From: Pterois miles
Lineage: Eukaryota > Chordata > Actinopteri > Perciformes > Scorpaenidae
Direction: 5' to 3'
NCBI GenBank assembly: GCA_947000775.1
Contig: CAMQGK010000110.1
Span: 25,098,501 to 25,162,500, forward strand
Length of the DNA: 64,000 bases
Part shown: one piece after another, positions 35,056 to 45,380 of the stretch
Position numbering within the stretch: the stretch's first letter is position 1
How the letters are laid out: every line of letters begins with the position of its first letter
The notes under the pieces: model-generated
Database searches by the model: none
Told to the model about the DNA's origin: nothing
Seen by the model: the letters and a program-made list of their open reading frames with translations, nothing else
Position numbers and translations under genes: made by a program

Positions 35056-38000
35056 CATTAGATTCCTGGAGCTCATCTCAACATAGAATAAAGAACCATG
35101 TAATGTTGATTTACATCCCGTGCCTGCAGTGTTCCTTATATGACTGGGCAGAAAGAGGAGTCAAATCTTTTTTTGGAAGTGTCCGACTGTCCCCCCACGC
35201 GTTTATACCTGCTGTTCATCATAGTTGTGAAACATTCATCCCTTTGCTTTGTTTAAAAACTCTGCTCACCACTTCTGGGATACTTTATCAGGAAGCCATG
35301 TGGTTACAAAATATATATCTGCTGCCGTTCTCTGAATTTTGTTCTTTCTGTCTTTCTTTTTGCTCGCTGCAGAGGAAGTGAATGCGTAGAATTGAATTTC
35401 TGATAATGAGAAAACCATTGCAACTGCTCACCTTTAGCAAAAGTTCACTTCTGCTAAGTGGCCTTCATGTGCACTTCCCACAGTTCTGTAGTGTGCATGT
35501 TCCATCTAGTGGAGTCTATTAATTAAACATGATTCTGTAAAGTCTAACTGCTTTTATGAATTTGCACAAAAATGCAGTTTAATTAAGTGATGTGTTTCAA
35601 AAGAAAATGTTAGTACTGAATTAAACTATATTAATCCTCCAGAATGTATGCGTATGCAAAAGATGTTGGCAACCAAACCTTTTGGCAATCAAACCTCTCA
35701 GATATATTTTGATATAGTCTGATGTAGAAATCAGATTCTTTATATAAAATGCGTCATTCTTGTGGTGCAAAAAATGACACATCAATTGTGCTGACTTCCA
35801 CATGACGTTTTACAGATATCTGTTGTTGCAGGTGGTGGACTGAAGACGATGCTGGGTGCCATGGAAGTTCCAAGTCATGCTAGGGATCTCCTCCTGCAGC
35901 TCAACAGCCAACGAACCAAAGGCTTCCTGTGTGATGTTATCATCGTGGTGCAGAACGCCCTCTTCAGAGCTCATAAGAACATTCTGGCTGCCAGCAGCCT
36001 GTACTTGAAATCCTTGGTGGTCCACGACAATCTCATCAACCTCGACCACGAGATGGTGAGTCCGGGGGTCTTCAGGGTCATTTTGGACTACATCTACACG
36101 GGCCGTCTCAGTGAGGGAGACCCCACTTCTCCCACTGAACCCAATCTAGGCGCTGTCTTGGCAGCAGCCAGCTACCTGCAGCTGCTTGACTTGGTGGCAT
36201 TGTGCAAAAAGAAGTTGAAAAGAAATGGCAAGTACCCTCCCCGTCCAGGTCCTGCATTTCTGCCCTACCCAAAGATGGGGCCTAATAGTATGGGTTTAGG
36301 GAGTGGTGGCAGGTATAGGATTTCTACTCCTGTTATTCAGTCCTGCCCTCCAGGAGGAATTTTGAATAGCCATGCAACGCGAGCATCACCACTAGAGGAG
36401 CTAGTCCCCCATCGACTGGCCATCCATGCTGGGGAGCTGTACGCTCCCACCTCCATCCAGGGCTCTCAGGTGTTCCCATCCCTGCAGTCAGCTCTCCCTG
36501 CCCAACTTGGGCGCCCAGCCCACCCTGACAGGAACTGCTCCCCCAACTATGGCCTTGATCTCTCCAAGAAAAGCCCCAACTCCCAGTCCCAGCACACACC
36601 CTCTCAGTCGCACCTGGCAAACACTCACAATGACGAGGAGCGAGATGGGACGCTGAGCGGCCGCACCAGTCCCATGCAGGGGACCAACGGACGGGCCTTT
36701 CCCTCAGAAAAAATTGAGTCAACCGACCAGGTGAGCTCCCTCACTCCTCCACCTTTCCCCCATCTCAACCAGCCTCTTGGCCCACACCTCCCTCACCTGC
36801 ATCGCTCAGGCTCCCAGGGCAGAGATCGCTACCCATGCCCCCCGAGCCCTGACACCCCCACGGAAGGCGGAGAGACGGGCAGAGATATGGGCAACATCTA
36901 CCGCTGGGTGAAACATGAGCCACTGTCATACACAGCTGAAGATGAAGATGAGGATGAGGATGAGGAGGAAGGGGGTGAGAATGGAGAACAGCATCACAAC
37001 CACCACAAGCCCGGGGAGGAGAGTGAAGGAGCAGATGACAAAAGCGGGTCAGGCACTGAGGAGACAGGCAGCAGTGAAGGCCGTCCGTCCCCTTCTGGAC
37101 CAATGGGGAGGTTCCACATGCCATATGAGCCAGAAAGCTTCGGGGACAATCTGTACGTCTGCATTCCCTGTGACAAAGGCTTCCCGAGCTCAGAGCAGCT
37201 CAATGCACACGTGGAGACACACACGGAGGAAGAGCTGTATGGCAACTCTGGTGGGGAGATGGGAAACAGCAACAACAGCAGCACCAAAAACATGAGCGGT
37301 AACACAAACGGTTATGGGAGCCTGAACAGCAGCAACAGTTTGAACAGTCTGTCCCATCTGGAGACCAAGTCCAGCCAGGGACTGAGTTCAGGGGGCATCG
37401 GGGAGATGATCCGACCTTACCGCTGCTCCTCCTGCGAGAAGTCCTACAAAGACCCAGCCACTCTGCGCCAGCACGAGAAGACCCACTGGCTGACCCGGCC
37501 TTACCCCTGCAGCATCTGCGGCAAGAAGTTCACGCAACGTGGTACCATGACGCGTCACATGCGCAGCCACCTGGGCCTCAAACCGTTTGCCTGCGACTCC
37601 TGCGGCATGCGCTTCACCCGCCAGTATCGCCTCACCGAGCACATGCGCATCCACTCGGGGGAGAAGCCCTACGAGTGTCAGGTGTGCGGAGGAAAATTTG
37701 CCCAGCAGCGCAACCTCATCAGCCACATGAAGATGCACAGCAGCGGAGGGACCACGGGGGGCTTGACCACAGATGGGAAGCTGAAGCTGGACTTTGCCGA
37801 GGGCATCTATCCTCTGAGTAAATATGCAGCGGAGCATCTGGGGCTGAAGCAGGAGAAGGCCAACGAGCTCCTCATCCAAGCCCAGCAGCAACTGGTAGCC
37901 GATGCAAAGGTCATGGAGAGCCTCTACCCGCTGTCCAAACTGGCCTCAGAGCACCTGGGCCTCTCCCACGACAAGATGGACATCCTGGGTCAACCCCTCC

Positions 38001-38059
38001 CCCCTCCCCAGCAGGCCCTTTCTGAAGCCCGCACCATTGACCGCTACTCACCCAGCTAA
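31455..38059 (+). CDS. hic1: HIC1 (hypermethylated in cancer 1) BTB/zinc-finger repressor, long isoform model
   Basis: Predicted exons are 31455-31506 and 35832-38059, giving 759 aa: 23 residues before the Met of the short form. The splice acceptor before 35832 (TTGTTGCAG) is clear, and the phase-1 junction produces a Gly codon. The intron is 4,325 bp. All functional domains are in the second exon and are described in the short-form entry. The extension has no recognised motif. The splice sites and open frame are seen in the sequence; use of this start is inferred. Confidence 0.5.
31507..35831 (+). other. hic1: hic1 intron (exon 1b to coding exon)
   Basis: No coding exon or RNA gene recognised. 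AT-rich, with one (TG)n microsatellite at 35018-35052. The stretch could carry regulatory elements but I cannot identify any by reading. Confidence 0.5.
35018..35052 (+). repeat. (TG)n microsatellite
   Basis: About 17 TG units, within the hic1 intron. Confidence 0.95.
35849..38059 (+). CDS. hic1: HIC1 transcriptional repressor, main coding exon (736 aa)
   Basis: HIC1 is a sequence-specific nuclear repressor of the POK family, a p53 target that recruits CtBP and NuRD-type corepressors. Visible parts: BTB/POZ domain (about 10-130, with FLCDVIIVVQNALFRAHKN); the CtBP-binding GLDLSKK at 235-241; the SUMO/acetylation-type motif VKHEP at 354-358 (human MKHEP); an acidic run after it (about 363-376); an isolated C2H2 finger at 436-458; and four clustered C2H2 fingers at 524-546, 552-574, 580-602 and 608-630 with TGEKP-like linkers (WLTRP, LGLKP, SGEKP). 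The C-terminus has paired YPLSK(Y/L)A(A/S)EHLGL repeats and ends RTIDRYSPS, as in human HIC1 (RTIDRFSPT); this C-terminus and ESFGDNLYVC separate it from HIC2. Length equals the usual HIC1 length. All domains sit in a single exon, as in mammals. Poly-adenylation site not fixed. Confidence 0.97.
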   Translation: MLGAMEVPSHARDLLLQLNSQRTKGFLCDVIIVVQNALFRAHKNILAASSLYLKSLVVHDNLINLDHEMVSPGVFRVILDYIYTGRLSEGDPTSPTEPNLGAVLAAASYLQLLDLVALCKKKLKRNGKYPPRPGPAFLPYPKMGPNSMGLGSGGRYRISTPVIQSCPPGGILNSHATRASPLEELVPHRLAIHAGELYAPTSIQGSQVFPSLQSALPAQLGRPAHPDRNCSPNYGLDLSKKSPNSQSQHTPSQSHLANTHNDEERDGTLSGRTSPMQGTNGRAFPSEKIESTDQVSSLTPPPFPHLNQPLGPHLPHLHRSGSQGRDRYPCPPSPDTPTEGGETGRDMGNIYRWVKHEPLSYTAEDEDEDEDEEEGGENGEQHHNHHKPGEESEGADDKSGSGTEETGSSEGRPSPSGPMGRFHMPYEPESFGDNLYVCIPCDKGFPSSEQLNAHVETHTEEELYGNSGGEMGNSNNSSTKNMSGNTNGYGSLNSSNSLNSLSHLETKSSQGLSSGGIGEMIRPYRCSSCEKSYKDPATLRQHEKTHWLTRPYPCSICGKKFTQRGTMTRHMRSHLGLKPFACDSCGMRFTRQYRLTEHMRIHSGEKPYECQVCGGKFAQQRNLISHMKMHSSGGTTGGLTTDGKLKLDFAEGIYPLSKYAAEHLGLKQEKANELLIQAQQQLVADAKVMESLYPLSKLASEHLGLSHDKMDILGQPLPPPQQALSEARTIDRYSPS

Positions 38060-40720
38060 GACCACATGACCTGTATAAATCACCAATAGGTCTGTGTGCA
38101 CACACAACTTGCAGTATTCTAAAGCCGTTCACCTCAACTTAATATCTCCTCTGCACCTCAGACTCAGGCCAAGAGGAATCGGTCTGTTCATGCACACCAA
38201 CATGTGTAGACTCTAAGTGCCTTTCTATGCATCTAATGTATCTTAAATTCCTCCTTCATAAAGGAGCTCTGAGCTATTCCGTGACCAAGACTCAAAGAAG
38301 TACAGTATTTATGTGCAGTGTATGCAAACAAAAAAAATTACAGCTATTGAGCCAAAGTGACAAAATTGAAAACCAAAATGAAATTGTCTTATTTATTTTT
38401 GTATTATGGTGAAATCCAAAGAGAAACTGTTGCAAGGAAATGTTGCAATCTGACCCTAAACCTGTGTACTAGTCAGTATCACCTGTGTACAAAAAAATGA
38501 AAAAGCACATAAAGGACATGATTCAGGGTTTCGGTCCAGACCAGAGCGGAACTTTTACCAAATGAATAAGCCAACTCTTCTGGACTTTAAAGTTATGGGA
38601 GGATATAGATTTATCTCTCTTCTGTTTTTGGGGCACTGGACAATTTATGTATCTCACTTTCCAGCTTCTCCAAATCATGTTCCTACTCCCCAATGACTGA
38701 AGGATGACAGTGATTGCTTCAGCATTTTGGTAAAGTCTCCTCTGTTTTATTTTCTCCACATTTTTAAAAGTAACCGCCACGTATTTGTGCTGATAAAGAC
38801 CATGTGAGTATTGGTAGTGTAATCAGCCTCGGTGTGTAACACTTCTTGAGCTAAAAGTTCCTCTCCATTTTTGACTAACGTCCCTCGGCTTTCAATTGTT
38901 ATTGAGATGCAGCGAGCACAGCCCTGTGATCTCATAACTGGGACATGATTGCACATACCCGACTGATGACACACTAATCCCTGCTCATGATGAGTGCAGC
39001 TTCATCTCATGGTGTAGACGAAGCATGGGTGTTGCCTCTGACATTGTGTAATATCGACAATTACGGATGCAGCTGAGCAGAACGGCAGGGACCGGGTCAG
39101 AATTAATGGCACAGAAATCTGTCATTTAGCGTCAAGAGCAATTACTCCACTCACAGCGGCCTGATGATTAATCGCGTAGTAGTCAGATGCCGCATCGCTG
39201 CTCCACCGTCCGACCTCTCTTTTGACCTCCCTCCCCTGTAGTCTGTTGCTACTGTTGACAGGCCAAAGTGAGTTGAGCTCTTTGCCTTAAAAGCACTCCA
39301 CTCACCACACACATAGCGAGCTGCTAATCTGCACCGTGATATGAACATAAGAAGGGGTTTGTGGGTCTTCCCTGGAAGCCGGCGGGCGAGCAGCACACCC
39401 CAGCTGCTGTGCCTCAGTAATCCCTGTGAAATCTCACTTTCTCCTGGACAATTCCCACCGCTCGCCGGCACCATGTCCCATTTCATGCCTGCCATCTTAC
39501 CCCTCTTATCCACTTATTAACATCATATCCGAGCCGAGCAAATGTCTCCCCCCTGGCCTCGCCTCCCTGCTGGTATCAAACGTGGAAACAAAGAATGACA
39601 TATTTCTGTGTTTGGCTGACCAGCAGAGTTCCTCCAGCTTGAAAACAAAAGAGCACTTAGAAAGGTTGCGGGTTGACGGCACATTTTTGCCTTTAAAATG
39701 TTTATTCCAAAGAAACATGCTGGCCTTTTCTTTTTCCACTTCTGCTGGTCCTTGATTCAGATTAGAAATGTCTGACCACTATAGTGCCAATGCCAACCTC
39801 AGTGGGTGAATGTGAAGACTTAAAGCCATAAATACACTGTGATAGACGTGGTGATTCTTAAAGGCTTAAAAAAATAACAGACAATGTGCCTGACTTTTGG
39901 GATTGTTTTTTTTTTTTTTTTTTTTTATGTAACAATAATTTAAGGGCTTCTTCTCTGTAGCATATGATCATATCAAACATGTTGTTTTCTGTCACTTAAC
40001 TTTTCTTTATTTTTGATTTGAACTGAAAGCAGCGCACGTGAAACTGGTGCTTACCTCAGGACTGAACCCAGCATGGGGACGCTAAGCTTTACTAAACCTT
40101 TACAATTGCACACACACACACACACAACACTCAAACACACTTTTTTAAAATTTCCTTATTAACAGGGCAGTAGTCCTGTGTTAAACCTGTGGTTATTTCT
40201 GTGTTTATACATTTCTTGTTACAGTTTTATGGCGGAGAGATAACATGTGATATTAACATATTTTTGTTGTTTTTATTTTTACTATGCAGTATACATTTCC
40301 TGTTGTGTTGTCCTCAAAGAGACTTGTGCCGGTCTGACCAATTCCATTGTTTTAACATGAGGCAAAGTCATTTTGGCAGTATCTTAACTGGCTGTTTGTG
40401 AATTTCTGAACCACACTTTAGCGAGCATGATGGCATCAATCTTTGGTTTCAACCACGCATACATAAGTCTAGGTTACGAGTGTCGTGCTTTGAAATGTCT
40501 CCACGAGACATGACGTCTTCTTAGTGCTTCCCTAAATACATGAGCAGTCTTTATGAAAAGTAGCCGCATATTGTTTGACCTTTTTTCTCCAGAGGTTGTT
40601 GAACTTTCAGAGAAGAGAGTCAGACTGAGGCTATACATGCACAAAAAACACACATTTGGTTTTGGGTGATGCTTCGAGATTTGGGACTCTTTTGCTCTGT
40701 GACAAAAAAAATAAAGGATT
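38060..40720 (+). other. hic1: hic1 3' UTR and downstream flank
   Basis: AT-rich DNA following the hic1 TAA. The 3' UTR must start here but its end is unclear: a CATAAA variant signal lies near 38,508, and the first canonical AATAAA I see is at about 40,710. A poly-T run is at 39,907-39,926. No other gene is recognisable. Confidence 0.45.
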
Positions 40721-43700
40721 GCTTAAATGAAACATAATTAAGGATGAGAACTTGGTCCACAAATCTGCATACGTGTTAAAAAAGGGGGCGGAAGTGTCAG
40801 TCGTGGGATTTTCAGTCCCCTTTCTCCTTCTCATTCACTGGTTTAAATGAAAATCGGTCTCCTCCTGTCCCCTGCCTTACACCACTAAAATAACACAAAA
40901 TCTTTCCACTGTCACTCCAAATCTGTGCAGGAGGGAAGAGCGAGATAGCGGCTGAACATTTCTGTAGGATATGCACTGTTTGAGATTTGCTTAATTGCAT
41001 TAATGTGTATGAGACACAGAGGAGGGGAGTGTATCTATAGAAAGGGGAAGCTTGTCTGTTTGTGCGTCCATATGCCATTGGAGCGTATATGAAGGGCTGT
41101 TAATGCACGTCCTGGGAATAGCAGGGTCGGTGTGAAGGAGAAGAGCTGAGGAGCAGGAAGTGAACTTTTGGCTGGTGTGTGTTGTGCGGAGCAGGATGTG
41201 CCGTGTGTTTCTGCTCAGGGGCAGATAGAGAGACGGAGAATGGGAGGGAGAGGAGCAGGGAGAGCTCAGCGGGGTGGATGCGAGCCATTGTCTCAGTATG
41301 AAAGCCTGTTCGTATACTTCTAAAAACTCTCCATTCAGAAAACAAGTGGACTGTATCTTCTCTTTTCCTTCCCCTTTTTGCTCTTTTGGGAATAGACCTC
41401 TGCTCAGTATCACGGTGATACCACATCATGGGCTTTAGAGGGGCGGCGCGGCAAGGAAGACATTTAGACATTTTGTCACAGTTTGAGGATAATGTTGTTC
41501 ACCATCCTTTTGGTCACAGGAATTCATTACAGTATTTTTTCCATATTATGTCGATAACATTTTCTGTTAAATTGGGGCAGGGCTGATCATTATAAATGGC
41601 CTAGAAACTGTAATGTAAATCACAATTAGAAACTGAGCTGTATTTTTATTGCTCTGTGGTTGATTTAATTAGTAAAATTACGAGAGCCTTGTTTCAATTT
41701 ACGGATGTAGCCACTCACCCCTTGGGGGTTATATGCCATATGCCTTTGTTATTGTTATTTATATGACAACCCAGAAAACCTCTCGCTGCCACCAAAGTGG
41801 TTTAGATGAAGATGTTTTGAAAGCAATAACATTAAAACAATTTATTAGTTACATTATTTGAATTAATGAAAATGAATGCAAATAGAAATGAGTGCAGTAA
41901 GGCAAACCACTGACTATCAGATATGAGTTGATTTTATTTCATTTTATTTTATTTTTTAGGTCACTTCATTCCTTTCTAATGCTATGGCAACCGTCCCAGG
42001 CCGTAACTTTTATAACACTAACATTATAGAAGTAAGAAACGCCTGGATGACTTCCAGCGGCTCTGTGTAGACCAAAAAAGGTTTAATGTTAAAAAATGCA
42101 AAGCATGCCTTTAAGCTTTCTAGCAGCAGCAGCGGGCCGAGGTCACCTATGTGACTCTGACGGGCTGAATAGTCCTGATCTGCAATCATACCGCTGTTTG
42201 ACATTTATTGTATTTCACGATGTGTGCCAAAAAGGACTGAAGCGTTTAGCAGACGTCGCAGATGCTCAAAACAAAACGCCGCAACGATCTTTGTAGTTTC
42301 TACGAGCTAAGCTTCTGACCAGCTTTGACTTTGCCCTGTTGTGAAAGCCGTTATCTCTACGGCTAATCTTGAGAGCAGAGCAGACATGCCACTATTGTCC
42401 AGTGTACAAATTTCTTCTTATGAGGACTAAATGTAAGCTAGAGCCAAATAATTATCAGTGATCACGCCTTATTTTGGAACCAAAAACGGACTCTTTAGGT
42501 CAATCAATGCAAATGTGCCTTCAATATAACAAGCAATGATGATTCTGCAATAACTTGTATGCCTGTGTGTGTAGGTGTCCACATCGTGCACCTGTCCATC
42601 TACATGTCTGAACGCCTTTCCCACAGTGTAGAAGGGTGAAGCACAGGAGAGAGATTTGACACTTTCAGGAGTCTTTATTACAAGCAGCTGCTTTAGATTT
42701 ATTTCCCCAAACTGCACTTTTCTGGAAAAATCATTGTATTGTGATTTTTTATTACCCCTATGATCCCCTAGAAGTCCCACAATTGCCTTTCCTCTGGCAC
42801 TTTACTCTCCTCCTCTTCCTCCCTCCAGTGCAGTGCTTGGCCACGTTCGCTCGCCGCCCCTTGTTACCTCGGAGCACATGCTTCCCTCCTCACCTCTCGC
42901 TGTCCCCTCTCTCTTCTTACACTCAACACAAACCGCTGACCCGCAGCGCCCGCCGCCTTTCTCCCTCCCTCCCTCTCCCGTGATCCACTTACTTCCAGCT
43001 GTTTTTCATGCCGAAGAAGACAGTTGTCTAAATGTTTACGCGAAGAGCTACTTTCTTTTTCTTTAAGCCCTGATCAATTTCCAAAATGAACTTCGTGGCA
43101 TGTGTTAAAATACAGCAGATGACGGGCCAAAAAAAAAAAAAAAGTTATTGTATTCTGATCCTTGAGCCAAGAGACGGCTTAGTAAGGGAGATTAAAGACA
43201 GCATATCGTTGTAGAGGAAATGCAGAATAATGTGAGGGGAAATGTTTGGGGGAAAATATGCTCAGAAAGATGCCAGTAAAGTAAACATGTATGAAATTGC
43301 ACAATTGAGCCGGGCCTTGGCTGCACCAGCCAAGTCATGCACTGAGATGGAGAGAACGAGGGAGGGAGGAGGAAGAGAGGCAGAAACAGAGAGAAAAGTA
43401 GCCTACGCTTGATAGTTATAACCTTCAGTAAATAACAAAGAAAAGCTGGTTGCTTCACCTCTTTCCCCCCACTTCATTCTGAGTTATTTCATTTCCCTCT
43501 TTTAGGAAATTATCTTGTGAGGAAATGAAGTTTTTTTTTGCCTTTTCATTGCTGATTCCTGCAGGTCACTGTCAAGGTCTTTTTTGTTTAAATGTTAATG
43601 TCAGCGTGCCCTCAGAGATGTCATCCCTTTTCCAGACCTAACAATTATCACCCAATCAGCACACGACCCACAGTAGTCTCTCTGTAGTTGAATAGAGAAG

Positions 43701-43895
43701 GGGCTTCAGGCTGCCTGTGGCGTCTTCCATCTGTTTCTGTCTCTACCATGAAAACATACAGACTGAGTAGCATGAATTTTTTAGTTTACAGTGTACAACT
43801 TCTGCTCCAGAAGTTTAAATTCAAAAGACAACGGACAAAACAAGCAGAAATTTTGGACGAGCGAAAGTTGGTCAAGGAGATGATTTGATTGTATA

Positions 43896-43896
<1 letters not shown>

Positions 43897-43966
<70 letters not shown>
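43897..43966 (+). repeat. (CA)n microsatellite, 35 units
   Basis: Uninterrupted CA dinucleotides over 70 bases. Confidence 0.97.
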
Positions 43967-43967
<1 letters not shown>

Positions 43968-45307
43968 CTGGATGGCAGACCGCTGTTCCAGATTAGATCA
44001 GATTTAATTAGGTTTCCCCGCGCCGTTTGGAGTGTCGCTTCTTGTAGAAAAAGCCATTATATTAAAGAAAAGGTGATTCCACTGACAGCTTCCACCCAAC
44101 ACACACTAAAACCTGTGCCAAAATGTTACAGAGCCTCAGGGTCCGCACACACACACAAAACATCTATTCTGGTTGTGGAAAAAGGTTATGTGTAGAAATG
44201 ATGGATTATGATCTAATGAAGACCACTGTGACGTTTGGAGGTGGTTGTACCCGGCTGGTTGTGGTTCACGGATAAGAAAGTTCAGCAGACTGCCACGCAG
44301 ACAGTAGTAACTGCGGATAGATGAAAAAAAAAGACTACATGACAGAACATACATCACAAATTTACAATGGAAATGAGAGTTTTCAGTTGGAAGATGGGAT
44401 CTTATTTCAGCAGCCATGTGAAGCAGAAAAATAATGTCCAGTGTTTGGTTTTTGTGGTTTTACAAGAATTTCTACCATTAAAACAATTCAAAGCAATACA
44501 TTAAAACCAGTAACAGTATTTTCTGCATTTCTTACCTGTCAATATTGATCTTACTTTGCTTTAGAGAAATGAATGTATTTATTGCATGTCAACATGTTTT
44601 ATAGTTAATTTTTGTGTAAATTTCAATTGTGGGTTTTTATAATAATTTCATTTAATTATGGCGTCTTGATAAAATCATGTTGATAAAGGCTTTTATTTTT
44701 GTAAAAGCCAATGTGAAAAAATGTCATGTTTGTTTTGTTTGTCATTATACTCAAAATCAACTTGGCAATAAAGTGAATTGCATAATGGATTTACAAGGAA
44801 ATCTGTCGTTATTTAATTTATTTTATGTAATAATACATAATAATAATAATAATAATACACAAATATGAATTTCAATTTAACATCCCATCAAACTGTTTTC
44901 CTGATATGATTAAAATTATTCTGATTTTTAGATTTTCTTTACACTAGGTTTACCCCAATTCAAAATTTTCCACATCAGACCTAAAGTATTAGACCAGTAC
45001 AGCAACCACTTGTGTTTTTGACACATTTATTGTGCATGATATGGGTTTTCACATTAAAAGAAAAATATGAGACAAAAGACCACGATCAAGACCATTTCAC
45101 AGCAATGACAACCGCAAAAACGAGCAACTTCTGTTCATTTTCCTATAATACATTTGCCTCCAAGTCTATATCATCCGCTATGGAGACATGTGAGTGCCTC
45201 ATTTAAGACAGGGAATTTCAAATGAATCTCATACATCACACACAGTCCACATGCAACAATGAACAGATCCATTACTCTGTCAGCAGGAGCAAAACCAGCC
45301 AGACAGG

Positions 45308-45311
<4 letters not shown>

Positions 45312-45379
<68 letters not shown>
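45312..45379 (+). repeat. (CA)n microsatellite, 34 units
   Basis: Uninterrupted CA dinucleotides over 68 bases. Confidence 0.97.

Positions 45380-45380
<1 letters not shown>

Noticed and set aside
36333..37891. Long minus-strand and other-frame ORFs (103-167 codons) across the hic1 coding exon
   Set aside because: They are shadows of the GC-rich hic1 reading frame.
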